From Intestinicryptomonas porci (GTDB lineage: Bacteria > Verrucomicrobiota > Verrucomicrobiia > Opitutales > Intestinicryptomonadaceae), in the NCBI RefSeq assembly GCF_033971905.1, contig NZ_JALBUT010000001.1:62001-126000 (forward strand): 64,000 nucleotides of DNA, in the 5' to 3' direction. Shown here one piece after another: positions 52,163-61,467 of this stretch. A program made the position numbers and the translations under genes. Below the pieces are notes generated by a model that saw only the letters and a list, made by a program, of their open reading frames with translations, was not told the DNA's origin and ran no database searches. Numbering within the stretch: the stretch's first letter is position 1; every line of letters begins with the position of its first letter.

Positions 52163-54511
52163 TTACGCTTCTTCCGGCACTTTTATCGGAGTTTCTTCAA
52201 GCTCCATTTTGCGGTCGGGGCGCAGATTTTTATACCACAAGAGATATAGCGCGATGACCGAAATTATGAATACGGGAAGAATGCAGAAGAACATCTTTGT
52301 CTGGTGTATGACAAGGAGCATTGGCAACAGGAAGAGGGTTACCTGATAGAGGAACGCGAAAGGAAGCGCTGCAATGTCGCGGCGGTTTTCGCCGTTTATG
52401 TAGTCGAGCTGCTCTTTTGTGACATACTTGCGCACGGGACCCCAGAAGCCGAACGGGCGCGTCTTTTTGTAGAAGTAAACGAGAGTCGGCATTGGAGTAG
52501 GCTTTGTCATCAGGCAACCGATGATTGTCGCCGCGAATGCAAACACCGCAACGAATGCGAACTTGTCCCACGGAGCGAATTCCCAGCCGAAGTTTTGTTG
52601 CAAAATTCTCTGCGCAATCGCCGCTATGCCGCCCGATGCCATGCCGAACGCAACGCCCCAGCCGTTCATTCTCCACCAGTACATTCTAAGGAAGCCCGGA
52701 ACAAACAAGCCGGTTGTGACGCTCATGATAATCCAGTCCCAAACGTCGTTAATGCTGTCGAATACGAGAGAGAGGAAAAATCCTATGCCCGTAATCAAGA
52801 TTGTTGTAGCCCAAGATGCCGTGATAAGCTCTTTTCTGCCGGCGTTCGGGCGGAAAAGCTTTTGGTAGATGTCCTTTACCGCATAAGCCGAAGCCGAATT
52901 TACCGTTGAGCCGAAAGTTGACATTGAAGCCGCCAAGAGTGTAACGAGAAGAACGCCCATCCATCCTGCGGAAACTTTCGCGCTGATGACGGCAGGCAAA
53001 ATTCTTTCGGGGTCGGTAACTCCGTGGTAGCCCACGAGCATCAGCTTTTTCTTCCAGTTGTCGCCAAGGAGGCTTTCGATTTTCTTGGCAAGTTCGGGAT
53101 TTTCACCCTTTATGATGGCGGTTGTTGTTTCGTGCCAGTTTGCCTTTGAAATGCCCTTGTCCTTATAGGCTTTCCTTATCATGTCGGCAACTATGCGCAT
53201 TTTGCCCGTCGATTTGATTTTTTCAGCCCAGTCCGCGCCGAGCTTTTCATGCATGTACTTTTGAAGAGTCGGGTTGAACGAGTTTGCCGAAGCGGAAAGT
53301 TCGAGCCATGATTTTGAAATGGCGTTGTGCGACTGCAACACGCTCTTTACCTTCGGGGCATTCTTTGCGATTGCTTCCATTCCCCATTCTTCGCCCAATA
53401 CTGCCTGCAAGTCCTTAACCAGTGCCTCCGTTTTGAGGGCAGGATTTGCGTTTAGATTTTCAATGCCATGATGCGCAGAAGCCACCGCTTCAACGTCGCG
53501 GTAAACGGCGAGGTCCTTGTTTTCGCCGTTAAAGTATTCGTTTACGATTGAAATGCCCAATACCGCCAAGCCGATCATCATCGGCCAACGCACGGAAATC
53601 AAAACTGAAACCAAAAGGTTTAGCTTTCCGCATTCCTTGTCGGAGCGGGCGGCAAAGTATTTTTGGTCGGAGCCGCTTGCCAAGCCCGAAATCGCCTGCT
53701 GGACCATGTAAAATCCCATCGCGATAATAAGGAATTGGAAGAATTTGTATTCGGGGTCGTCGGGCATTTGGACATGCCATGAAGGCAGGGCTTCCGTCCA
53801 CGAAGTGTTGCCTGTTACGTCGGCTGCGACAGATTTAAGAGTGTCCGCCGCGGATAGGACAGTGCCGTTGACTTCCATTGGCGTAAACATGTTGTACGCC
53901 ATTATTGAAAGCACAATCGCGCCCCCGATAATAAGCGCGGACTGCAAAAGGTCGGCTACGACAACGCCGTAAAAGCCCGCCGAAGCGGTATATGCAACTG
54001 CAACGAGCGCAAAGCCCACCGCGCATATGCTTGGCGCGTAGGGAACGAACATCGAAAGGAACTGTCCCGTGCCGCGAATCAAGTAGGCAATCATGCCGAT
54101 TACGGGCAAGATGGATACGATTGCCGTCAAAAGGCGGGCGGCGTCTGCGTCTTTGCCGTTTCCGAAACGGAACTGCATCCATTCTGCCCCCGTCATGCAA
54201 CCCGAACGGCGGTGCCACTTTGCCGTAAAGCACAATATGAACACCAAAATCAAAACCACTCCGCCTCTGAATTCGATGAAGAGGGCGCGAGGGCCAATCA
54301 TGAACAAAAACGACGTAATGACCATCGTTCCCGTCAAGTCAAACCAGTTCGCCATACCCGAAGTCCCGAGCAAATACCACGGCAGCGTTCTGCCGCCCAA
54401 AAAGTATTCGTCAAGCCCTCCCGAAGCTTTCTTTGCAAGAAGCACGCCTATGCCTATTAAGGCGGCGGCGTAAATTAAAATTACGATGTAGTCGATAGTT
54501 TCTAATCCCAT
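52163..54511 (-). CDS. Sodium:solute symporter with a large soluble insertion
   Basis: SSS (SLC5-like) family transporter, 782 aa, longer than the usual 500-600. The core has YFLGGRTLPWYLLGTSGMAN, TGAEWMQFRFG, YTASAGFYGVVVADLLQSAL and SMSTFGSTVNSASAYAVKDI, with about 13 membrane segments. An extra soluble helical block (residues about 325-510) interrupts it and holds three degenerate repeats: VLGEEWGMEAIAK, KLGADWAEKIKST and LLGDNWKKKLML. The gene is 27 bp downstream of a glycoside hydrolase gene on the same strand, suggesting uptake of its product. The cargo is probably a sugar or sugar acid; that is inference. Confidence 0.85.
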   Translation of the reverse strand: MGLETIDYIVILIYAAALIGIGVLLAKKASGGLDEYFLGGRTLPWYLLGTSGMANWFDLTGTMVITSFLFMIGPRALFIEFRGGVVLILVFILCFTAKWHRRSGCMTGAEWMQFRFGNGKDADAARLLTAIVSILPVIGMIAYLIRGTGQFLSMFVPYAPSICAVGFALVAVAYTASAGFYGVVVADLLQSALIIGGAIVLSIMAYNMFTPMEVNGTVLSAADTLKSVAADVTGNTSWTEALPSWHVQMPDDPEYKFFQFLIIAMGFYMVQQAISGLASGSDQKYFAARSDKECGKLNLLVSVLISVRWPMMIGLAVLGISIVNEYFNGENKDLAVYRDVEAVASAHHGIENLNANPALKTEALVKDLQAVLGEEWGMEAIAKNAPKVKSVLQSHNAISKSWLELSASANSFNPTLQKYMHEKLGADWAEKIKSTGKMRIVADMIRKAYKDKGISKANWHETTTAIIKGENPELAKKIESLLGDNWKKKLMLVGYHGVTDPERILPAVISAKVSAGWMGVLLVTLLAASMSTFGSTVNSASAYAVKDIYQKLFRPNAGRKELITASWATTILITGIGFFLSLVFDSINDVWDWIIMSVTTGLFVPGFLRMYWWRMNGWGVAFGMASGGIAAIAQRILQQNFGWEFAPWDKFAFVAVFAFAATIIGCLMTKPTPMPTLVYFYKKTRPFGFWGPVRKYVTKEQLDYINGENRRDIAALPFAFLYQVTLFLLPMLLVIHQTKMFFCILPVFIISVIALYLLWYKNLRPDRKMELEETPIKVPEEA

Positions 54512-54538
54512 AATGGCAGTGTGTGAGAGTTGTTGTCT

Positions 54539-55852
54539 TTATTTTGATGATTTTGTCTTGATCGGAAGCTCGTCCGAAGGCTCGATTTCGCCGCGGAAGA
54601 GCTGACCTGCCTTGCCGCAGAGCTTCAAATACAGGTCGGAATCATCGGGAGCGTAGGAGAGGAAACGCGAACCATTGCCTTCGGGAGGATTGTTCGTGAC
54701 TTTGAAAATTTGCGTTGCTTCGTCCATTTCGTCAAACATTGCGACATACAGAAGATCTGCGCCCGCCTTTTTGGCTTCTACAACCTGCTGCCAGAAAAAT
54801 TTGCCGCCAAGTCGCGGAATATGGTCGAATTTTGCCTTTCTGTCGGCATAGCGGTTTGCCCAGCTGAATCCCGGGAACGCCAAAGGCATGTAAAGCACGC
54901 CGTTTTCCTTGCACCATTTGGCGTCGGGCGCGAACTGGTTTTTCGCGTGGTTTTTCGCGCCTTCAATGCCGCCGAAACGTCCGACACTCCAAGGCAGAAG
55001 AACATCCGCGCTTTTAATCATGTCGTGCAGACGCTTGTCTTTGATTGTGTCGCGGTCGAGAGTGCGCCAGTAGGTCGGAGTGCCCAAAACGATTGCGCAT
55101 CCGCCGTATTTTTCATCGTTTTTAAAGAAATTGATGAGGTCTGCCTGCTCTTCCATCGTGTATGCGCGGTTGTCGCCAAAGCCGATTCCGTAGATTGCGA
55201 CTACGGGTTTGCCGTTATGGCGCATGTAGGCGGGAGAATCGAAGAATTTGTATTCGTCGAGGAGCTTCTTCCAGTCTTTCTTGACTTTTTCGAGAGAATT
55301 TTTGTCGTTGTCCTTGCCCATCAAGGTCAAGTCATACATGATGGCGATGGCTCTGCCGTTGTTTTCCGCGCCTTTTAGAGCGTTTTTAAACACGCGGTTA
55401 TTTGATGGCAGAAGCAGGTCGGACTGGTGGTGCCCGCCCGTAACGTCAAGAGCGAAACGCTGTAAAAATACGCCGTCAATGCCGTAGTCTTTCATCCACT
55501 TGAAGTGGCGGTTTACGGTTTTTGGATTTTCATTTGTGTAAACATAGGCTGTCGAACCGTCTGAATGCTTGAATTTGCTTGCGATTTTTTCGTCGGGATC
55601 GAGTTCCGAAACATCGGGCCATGCGTCTATGCCGCACTTGCCCGGTTCAAATTCTTCTGCGGGAGTTTCCCAGTGCTCCCAGCCCAACCCAGAGCCGTCA
55701 GTCGGAACCCTGTACCAGCCTTGATAGCCGCAGAACACTTTGCCTTTTAAATTGTTGCAGTAGGGGGCTTGCTTTGCCGAGTTCATTCCTGAACATGCAG
55801 CCAAGGCTAACGCCGCCGCCGAAATTGCGAGAAAAGATGTAAATTTCTTCAT
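54539..55852 (-). CDS. Glycoside hydrolase family 71/99-like lipoprotein
   Basis: Secreted TIM-barrel enzyme, 437 aa, of the GH71/GH99-like group whose members include endo-alpha-mannosidases and alpha-glucanases. The signal MKKFTSFLAISAAALALAAC ends in a lipobox. The family opening is VFCGYQGWYRVPTDGSGLGW; later blocks are GIDGVFLQRFALDVTGGHHQ, GRAIAIMYDLTLMG, KPVVAIYGIGFGDNRAY, KSADVLLPWSVGRFGG and the C-terminal LLYVAMFDEMDEATQIFKVT with acidic residues. Linked with the symporter gene downstream. Confidence 0.85.
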   Translation of the reverse strand: MKKFTSFLAISAAALALAACSGMNSAKQAPYCNNLKGKVFCGYQGWYRVPTDGSGLGWEHWETPAEEFEPGKCGIDAWPDVSELDPDEKIASKFKHSDGSTAYVYTNENPKTVNRHFKWMKDYGIDGVFLQRFALDVTGGHHQSDLLLPSNNRVFKNALKGAENNGRAIAIMYDLTLMGKDNDKNSLEKVKKDWKKLLDEYKFFDSPAYMRHNGKPVVAIYGIGFGDNRAYTMEEQADLINFFKNDEKYGGCAIVLGTPTYWRTLDRDTIKDKRLHDMIKSADVLLPWSVGRFGGIEGAKNHAKNQFAPDAKWCKENGVLYMPLAFPGFSWANRYADRKAKFDHIPRLGGKFFWQQVVEAKKAGADLLYVAMFDEMDEATQIFKVTNNPPEGNGSRFLSYAPDDSDLYLKLCGKAGQLFRGEIEPSDELPIKTKSSK

Positions 55853-55944
55853 TGGTGATAGTCTGTTAAAAAATGTATTTAATTAAATATGTTATTTCTA
55901 TAAAAAACTTGGGTTAAGGCAAGACTAAACTTTTTTCCGGCAGG

Positions 55945-55980
55945 TGCAAAAAAAAAGAGAGGGCGAAAACCCTCTCTTAA
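55945..55980 (-). terminator. Rho-independent terminator after pnp
   Basis: AGAGAGGG (55956-55963) pairs with CCCTCTCT (55970-55977), followed on the minus strand by a run of nine or more T. Confidence 0.92.
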
Positions 55981-56000
55981 ATTTTTTGCTGCTTGCAGTT

Positions 56001-58127
56001 TTAAGCCTGCTTCATGTCTTCAAGAGCCGCTTTGCGCGAAAGTCTTACCTTGCCCTTGTCGTCAATGCCGATGCATTTTACAATCATTTCGTCGCCAAGC
56101 TTGCAGACGTCTTCGGTCTTCTTTACGCGGAAATCCGCAAGTTCCGAGATGTGCACCAAGCCTTCCTTGCCGGGCAGACATTCGACGAATGCGCCGAATT
56201 CCTTGATGGAACGGACGATGCCGCGGTAGGTCTTGCCGACTTCAATTTCCGCCGCAATCAATTCGACTTCCGAAACCGCGCGCTTCATTGAAGTTGCGGA
56301 GTTCGCGAATATCAAAACCTTGCCGGGGTTGTCGTCGTCGATGTCGATTTGCGCGCCCGAAACTTCGGTTATGCGGCGGATATTCTTGCCTCCCGGTCCG
56401 ATGAGTGCTCCGACTTTTTCGGGGGCGATTTGGATAATCTTGATGCGCGGGGCAAATTCTTTGAGTTCCTTGTTGGGTTCTGCCAAAGCTTCTGCCATTA
56501 CGCCCAAAATCTTTGTGCGCGCTTCCTTGTTTTGGCGTATTGCTTCTTTTGCGATGTCAAAGGGCAGTCCCTTAATTTTGAGGTCGAGCTGGAAGCCCGT
56601 GATGCCGTTCTTTGTGCCGCAAATTTTGAAGTCCATGTCGCCGAAGTGGTCTTCGGCTCCGATGATGTCCGTCAAAACAATGTGTTTTAGCAGGTTTCCG
56701 TTTTCGTCAAAGCGTGTAACCAATCCGCAGGAAATGCCCGCAACGGGAGTTTCTATCGGTACGCCCGCGTCCATAAGGCTCAAGCAACCGCCGCAGACTG
56801 ACGCCATTGAAGTCGAACCGTTTGATTCCATGATGTCGGAAACGAGGCGGATTGCGTACGGGAATTCGTCAACTGATGGGAGAACAGGCAAAAGCGAGCG
56901 TTCTGCCAAGTTGCCGTGCCCGATTTCGCGCCTGCCGGGAGTGCCGAAGCGGCCTGTTTCGCCGACAGAGTAGGGCGGGAAGTTGTAGTGGAGAATGAAC
57001 GATTTTTGCTTCGTACCGCCTGTCAAGCCGTCGAGTTCCTGAACGTCGCGGGTTGTGCCGAGCGTGGTTGTGACGAGAGCCTGAGTTTCGCCGCGCGAGA
57101 ATATTGCGCTGCCGTGGACTCTCGGAAGAACGCCCACCATTGCGCCGAGCGGGCGGATTTGCTTTACTTCGCGACCGTCGCAACGCTTGCCTGCGTCCAA
57201 GATATTGTCGCGATAAACGACTTCTTGGAGTTCTTCAAACGCCATTTTGATTTGATTTTCGTCAAATTCCTCTTCGCCTACTTTGCCTTTTACGAATTCC
57301 GCAGTTTCAGCCATGAGAGCGTCAACGTCGCCTTGTCTTTTGAGCTTGTTGTCTTGGAAAACCGCTTCCAAAAGGCGTCCGCCGACGTATTCGCGGCACA
57401 TTGTCAAAATTTCGGGCTTTACTGTGTGAAGCTCAAATTCGCGCTTTTGTTTGCCGCAGATTTTTGCCAGCTCCTTTTGAGCTTCGATGATTTTCTGGAT
57501 TTGCTTGTGGGCAAATTCCAAGGCTTCGATAAATCTTTCGTCGGGATATTGTTCCGCCGAGCCTTCAATCATCATCATTTCTTTTTCGTTGCCGACGTAG
57601 ATCAAGTCGAGGACGGATTCTTCCATTTGCTCATGGGTCGGATTTACGACAAATTCGCCGTCGATTTCGCCAAGGCGTATGCAGCCCACGGGGCCGTTCC
57701 AGGGAATGTCGGAAATAAGCATGGCAGCCGACGCGCCGTTTACCATCAAAATATCGGGGTCGTTAATCATATCTGCCGACAAAACCTGCCCGATTACCTG
57801 GACTTCATTCATAAAGCCCTTCGGGAACAATGGGCGCAATGGTCTGTCGCAAAGGCGGGAAGTTAAAATTTCTTTTTCGGAAGGTCTGCCTTCTCTCTTG
57901 AAGTATCCGCCCGGAAATCTGCCTGCCGCCGAATAGTTTTCGCGGTAGTCAACCGTCAAGGGGAAGAAGTCCTGACCGGGTTTTACACTGTTTGCCGCCA
58001 CTGCGGATACAAATAGCGTTGTTTCTCCAACGCTGATTGTTACGGAACCGTTCGCCTGTTTTGCGATTGTTCCCGTTGATATTGTCATATCGAGGTCTTT
58101 TACCTCTACGCTGTATTTTTGTTTCAT
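56001..58127 (-). CDS. pnp: Polyribonucleotide nucleotidyltransferase
   Basis: Phosphorolytic 3'-5' exoribonuclease of mRNA decay, 708 aa from ATG 58127; an upstream in-frame start at 58175 is rejected because its extra residues lack homologous form. Order: RNase PH domain 1 (FFPLTVDYRENYSAAGRFPG), helical linker, RNase PH domain 2 (LPRVHGSAIFSRGETQALVT, SDIMESNGSTSMASVCGG), KH domain (LIGPGGKNIRRITEVSGAQI) and S1 domain (GIVRSIKEFGAFVECLPGKE). rpsO lies upstream, the usual rpsO-pnp pair. Confidence 0.96.
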   Translation of the reverse strand: MKQKYSVEVKDLDMTISTGTIAKQANGSVTISVGETTLFVSAVAANSVKPGQDFFPLTVDYRENYSAAGRFPGGYFKREGRPSEKEILTSRLCDRPLRPLFPKGFMNEVQVIGQVLSADMINDPDILMVNGASAAMLISDIPWNGPVGCIRLGEIDGEFVVNPTHEQMEESVLDLIYVGNEKEMMMIEGSAEQYPDERFIEALEFAHKQIQKIIEAQKELAKICGKQKREFELHTVKPEILTMCREYVGGRLLEAVFQDNKLKRQGDVDALMAETAEFVKGKVGEEEFDENQIKMAFEELQEVVYRDNILDAGKRCDGREVKQIRPLGAMVGVLPRVHGSAIFSRGETQALVTTTLGTTRDVQELDGLTGGTKQKSFILHYNFPPYSVGETGRFGTPGRREIGHGNLAERSLLPVLPSVDEFPYAIRLVSDIMESNGSTSMASVCGGCLSLMDAGVPIETPVAGISCGLVTRFDENGNLLKHIVLTDIIGAEDHFGDMDFKICGTKNGITGFQLDLKIKGLPFDIAKEAIRQNKEARTKILGVMAEALAEPNKELKEFAPRIKIIQIAPEKVGALIGPGGKNIRRITEVSGAQIDIDDDNPGKVLIFANSATSMKRAVSEVELIAAEIEVGKTYRGIVRSIKEFGAFVECLPGKEGLVHISELADFRVKKTEDVCKLGDEMIVKCIGIDDKGKVRLSRKAALEDMKQA

Positions 58128-58284
58128 TATGTATTCTCTTTCAAAATGCGACTGACGGGTCGGACGTCTTAGCATCGCTAAATTTTAGTTTAAAAAAGAA
58201 AGCCGGGCTGAATTTTTTTTTGACGAACCCGAACTTTCCTTGCTTTCACTGCGGATTTCCCGCATTAAACGCCTTTTGCGCAAA

Positions 58285-58313
58285 GAAAAAGCCGCACGGA
58301 AAGTACGGCTTTG
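58285..58313 (-). terminator. Rho-independent terminator after rpsO
   Basis: AAAGCCG (58288-58294) pairs with CGGCTTT (58306-58312), with a T tract on the minus strand. Confidence 0.8.
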
Positions 58314-58321
58314 TCGCGTAA

Positions 58322-58591
58322 TTATCGGCGCAAGCCCAAACGAACGATGAGCGAATTGTAGCGTTCAAGGTCGTTCTTCTTCAAGTAATCGAGGAGCTTT
58401 CTGCGCTTTGAAGTCATTGCAATGAGACCTCTGCGCGAGTGGAAGTCCTTTTTGTGGGTTGCGAGGTGGTCTGTGAGGTGCGCGATTCTTGCCGAAAGAA
58501 GAGCTACCTGCACTTCGCATGAACCTGTATCTTTTTCGTCAAGGCGGTATTCCTTGATGATGCTTTCTTTATCTATTACTTTGTCTGCCAT
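58322..58591 (-). CDS. rpsO: 30S ribosomal protein S15
   Basis: Small-subunit protein, 89 aa, standard length. It shows the S15 signatures DTGSCEVQVALLSARIAHLT, HLATHKKDFHSRRGLIAMTS and RRKLLDYLKKNDLERYNSLI VRLGLRR. Transcribed toward pnp. Confidence 0.97.
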   Translation of the reverse strand: MADKVIDKESIIKEYRLDEKDTGSCEVQVALLSARIAHLTDHLATHKKDFHSRRGLIAMTSKRRKLLDYLKKNDLERYNSLIVRLGLRR

Positions 58592-58860
58592 TTTTATTTC
58601 TTTCCGTGTTTCACAGTTTTCGGGGCGGATTTTTACGCCCGCATTTCCAGCTCCGCGCCGAAAATGCCGCTGAAATTCCGAAAGTTCTTTCGGCTAAAAC
58701 TGCGGATTTTTGCAAGAAAAAGGACCTGCTTAAATCTAACGCTTTTATAAAGAATGGAAATTTCGCATTTTGCGGCTTTCATTGCAAGCTTTTTTTATCG
58801 CGCGTTTTATGTTGAAAATATCTCTGGGAAATTGAAAATATCATTGGAGGATATGTGTAT

Positions 58861-61410
58861 ATGGTGAAATTTGTTTTGTTTTTAATATTTGCGCTTTTTG
58901 GCGTTTCGGCTTTTGCGGTGTCAAGCTTGCAGGAAGCGTTTGATAGAGCCGCTCTTTCAAAGGGAAAAACGCTTAAACTCGAATCTAAAACTTACTTTTT
59001 GGACGAGCCTCTTATCCTTTCAAACAAGCATTGCGGCTTGACGGTATTGGGCGACCCTTCGGGAAAAACCGTGATAAGCTCCGCGAGGAAAATCGCAAAT
59101 TGGCGTAATGTCGGCGGCGGAATTTGGAAGGCGAAGGTCGGCGGGGATGTTTCGTCTTTGTATGTAAACTCTCGAAGGGCAAGATTTTCGGAAATTCCAA
59201 ACGGGGATTATTTCTTCATAAAAGAGAAAGTTCCAAGCAGGGAGCGCGGGGGAAGCTCTTCTGAATTCATTGCCGACAAAAACGACGTCTTGCCGCTTTT
59301 AAATCTGCAGAAAACGGAGCTTAAAAACGCGCGGATTGACGCTTACATGTCTTGGATACACTTGTGGCTGAAAGTTGAAAGCCTGTCTCAGGAGGGCTTG
59401 GACGGGGAAAGCGTCTTGCTGAAATTTTTGCCGCCCGCTTCCTGCCGCCCGTTTTTCATTTACGATAAAAATCCGCGCTACAAGATTTTAAATACCCGCG
59501 CGGGGCTTGACGAAGAGGGCGAGTTTTACTTTGACGCCGCTTCAAGGGAAGTCTTTTACAAGACTTATTCTGAAATTTCCGACGCTTTTTATCCCGCGCT
59601 TGAAACCCTTTTGGTCGGGTGCGGAGATAGTGCGGAAAACAAGCTTAAAAACGTGAAGTTTGAGAACGTAAGCTTTGAGTGCGGCGGCGTAAAGGCTCTT
59701 GAAAACGGGGCGTGGCAGACTTCGGCGCAGGGTGCTACTTCGTTTCCTTCTCTTGTGAAATTTGAAAACGCCGAAAACATAGAATTTAATTTTTGCATAT
59801 TCAGGCGCGCGGGAGGCTACGCAATCGAGTTCGGAAAATCTGTCTGGGACTCAAAAATCCGAAATTGCATCATGCACGACTTGGGGGCGGGCGGCGCGCG
59901 TTTGGGAGTTTTGCAAAAAGCCGCTTCGGGCGCAAATCCCGAACTTGACGGGCTTACGAGCGGGCGCATCGAAGTTGCGAACAATTTGATTTTCAACTAC
60001 GGGCGAGAATGCAAGTCGGGCATCGGGATTTTGGCGTTTGACGTAAATTCTTGCAAAATATCAAACAACGAGATTTTCGACGGCTATTACACGGGCATCT
60101 CAGTGGGCTGGACTTGGGGAAGTGCGCCGACACATACGCAAAACAACAAGATAAATTTCAACAAAATCCACCATTTGTCGTTCGGCGAGATGAGCGACTT
60201 GGGTGGTATTTACACCCTCGGCTCTTCCGCTGGCTCAGAGATTGCTGGCAATGTCATTTCCGACATCACCTGCCACAACTACGGCGGTTGGGGAATTTAC
60301 AACGACGAAGGCTCTTCGGGGTTTTCTGTGCGCAAGAATTTCGTAATTCGCGCGCAGGAGGGTGGATATTTCATGCACTATGGCTCAAACTGCGCGGTTG
60401 AAAACAATTTGTTTGCCGATTCCAAAGACTTTCAGGTCGGGCTTGGCAGGCACAATAAAAATTCTTTTTCATTCAAAAAAAATCTGGTTTTGTTTGGCGA
60501 AAAATCGCCTCTTTTCAGGGGAAATCCCCCCAAACGCGAAGACGCAGAGTTCGATTTCAACGTCTATTGGCGGCGCGGTTTTCCGCTTGGTTTCGGCGGA
60601 ATGGATTTTGGCGCATGGCAAAAGTCGGGTCAGGACAAAAATTCGCTTGTGGCTAAATTCAGCGTTTCCGACGTCATTGCAGGCAAGATAAAAAACGGCG
60701 GCGCGTTTCAAAAAATCGGCTTTGAAAAATTGGAAATATCAAAGGCGGGACCCCAAGGGCTTATGCGCAGAATTGCTGAGGGAATTTTGAAAAATTACGA
60801 ATTCCCGAAAGTTGCAAATAGGGCGAAAAGCGCAAATTTTGCCCGTTATGTCGATGACGATTTTTCGCGCGAAGTCTTGAATGAAAAGCCTATGCTTAAA
60901 ATGGAATTCATCGGGGAAAGGGCGCGCATTTTAAGCGATGCTTCCCTTGGGCGGATTTTGGAAGTTTCAGACGAAAAAACAACGCCGAGCTGGATGCCGT
61001 ACTTTTTTTACAGATGTAATTTCACAAAGCCGCAAACCGTCAAGATTTCATTTAAGATGAAGCTTTCGGAAAACAGCGATTTTATTTTTGAATTGCGTGA
61101 AAACGAGGGAGTATTAAACCGCGGGGCAAAATTTCAAATTAAAGATGCCGTATTTATGCCTACCAATGCCAAACTTCCGATAGGCGAATGGCTTGATGTT
61201 GAAATGTTCTTGGAGGTAAATGGAGACTATGCCTGCTTTGTTCACGCTTTAAATATTTCAAACTCAAACGGCAGGAAACTTGTAAATACAAGCATAAGTA
61301 TAAATTCTGAAAATCCGTCAAAAACTTTTGGCTGGATGGGGTTTATATTTACAGGCGATAGCGGCGCAAAAACGCAGTTTGCAAACTTTAAAATTCTTCC
61401 TAACAAATAA
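58861..61410 (+). CDS. Secreted right-handed parallel beta-helix protein
   Basis: An 849-residue exported protein, probably a glycan-active or adhesive beta-helix protein. ATG 58861 (GGAGG ten bases upstream) opens the signal MVKFVLFLIFALFGVSAFAV; GTG 58855 is an alternative. An N-terminal pectate-lyase-like opening (AALSKGKTLKLESKTYFLDE) and a beta-helix with NNEIFDGYYTGISVGWTWGS, NYGGWGIYNDEGSSGFSVRK and GSNCAVENNLFADS follow. The last ~180 residues (MPYFFYRCNFTKPQTVKISF onward) form a jelly-roll-like module. The substrate is unknown. It converges on a PEP-CTERM gene through a shared terminator. Confidence 0.88.
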   Translation: MVKFVLFLIFALFGVSAFAVSSLQEAFDRAALSKGKTLKLESKTYFLDEPLILSNKHCGLTVLGDPSGKTVISSARKIANWRNVGGGIWKAKVGGDVSSLYVNSRRARFSEIPNGDYFFIKEKVPSRERGGSSSEFIADKNDVLPLLNLQKTELKNARIDAYMSWIHLWLKVESLSQEGLDGESVLLKFLPPASCRPFFIYDKNPRYKILNTRAGLDEEGEFYFDAASREVFYKTYSEISDAFYPALETLLVGCGDSAENKLKNVKFENVSFECGGVKALENGAWQTSAQGATSFPSLVKFENAENIEFNFCIFRRAGGYAIEFGKSVWDSKIRNCIMHDLGAGGARLGVLQKAASGANPELDGLTSGRIEVANNLIFNYGRECKSGIGILAFDVNSCKISNNEIFDGYYTGISVGWTWGSAPTHTQNNKINFNKIHHLSFGEMSDLGGIYTLGSSAGSEIAGNVISDITCHNYGGWGIYNDEGSSGFSVRKNFVIRAQEGGYFMHYGSNCAVENNLFADSKDFQVGLGRHNKNSFSFKKNLVLFGEKSPLFRGNPPKREDAEFDFNVYWRRGFPLGFGGMDFGAWQKSGQDKNSLVAKFSVSDVIAGKIKNGGAFQKIGFEKLEISKAGPQGLMRRIAEGILKNYEFPKVANRAKSANFARYVDDDFSREVLNEKPMLKMEFIGERARILSDASLGRILEVSDEKTTPSWMPYFFYRCNFTKPQTVKISFKMKLSENSDFIFELRENEGVLNRGAKFQIKDAVFMPTNAKLPIGEWLDVEMFLEVNGDYACFVHALNISNSNGRKLVNTSISINSENPSKTFGWMGFIFTGDSGAKTQFANFKILPNK

Positions 61411-61417
61411 GGCGCAA

Positions 61418-61450
61418 AAAAACTCCGCACATTGCCGCGCGGAGTTTTTT
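61418..61450. terminator. Bidirectional terminator, first copy of a repeated hairpin
   Basis: ACTCCGC (61422-61428) pairs with GCGGAGT (61439-61445), with A and T tracts on both sides. The hairpin with its loop (CACATTGCCGC) is repeated with one change at 62887-62916. Confidence 0.88.
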
Positions 61451-61467
61451 GTTTTATGAAAAAATAA

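Noticed and set aside
56916..57866. 316-residue plus-strand ORF opposite pnp
   Set aside because: Mirror frame of pnp; pnp is certain.
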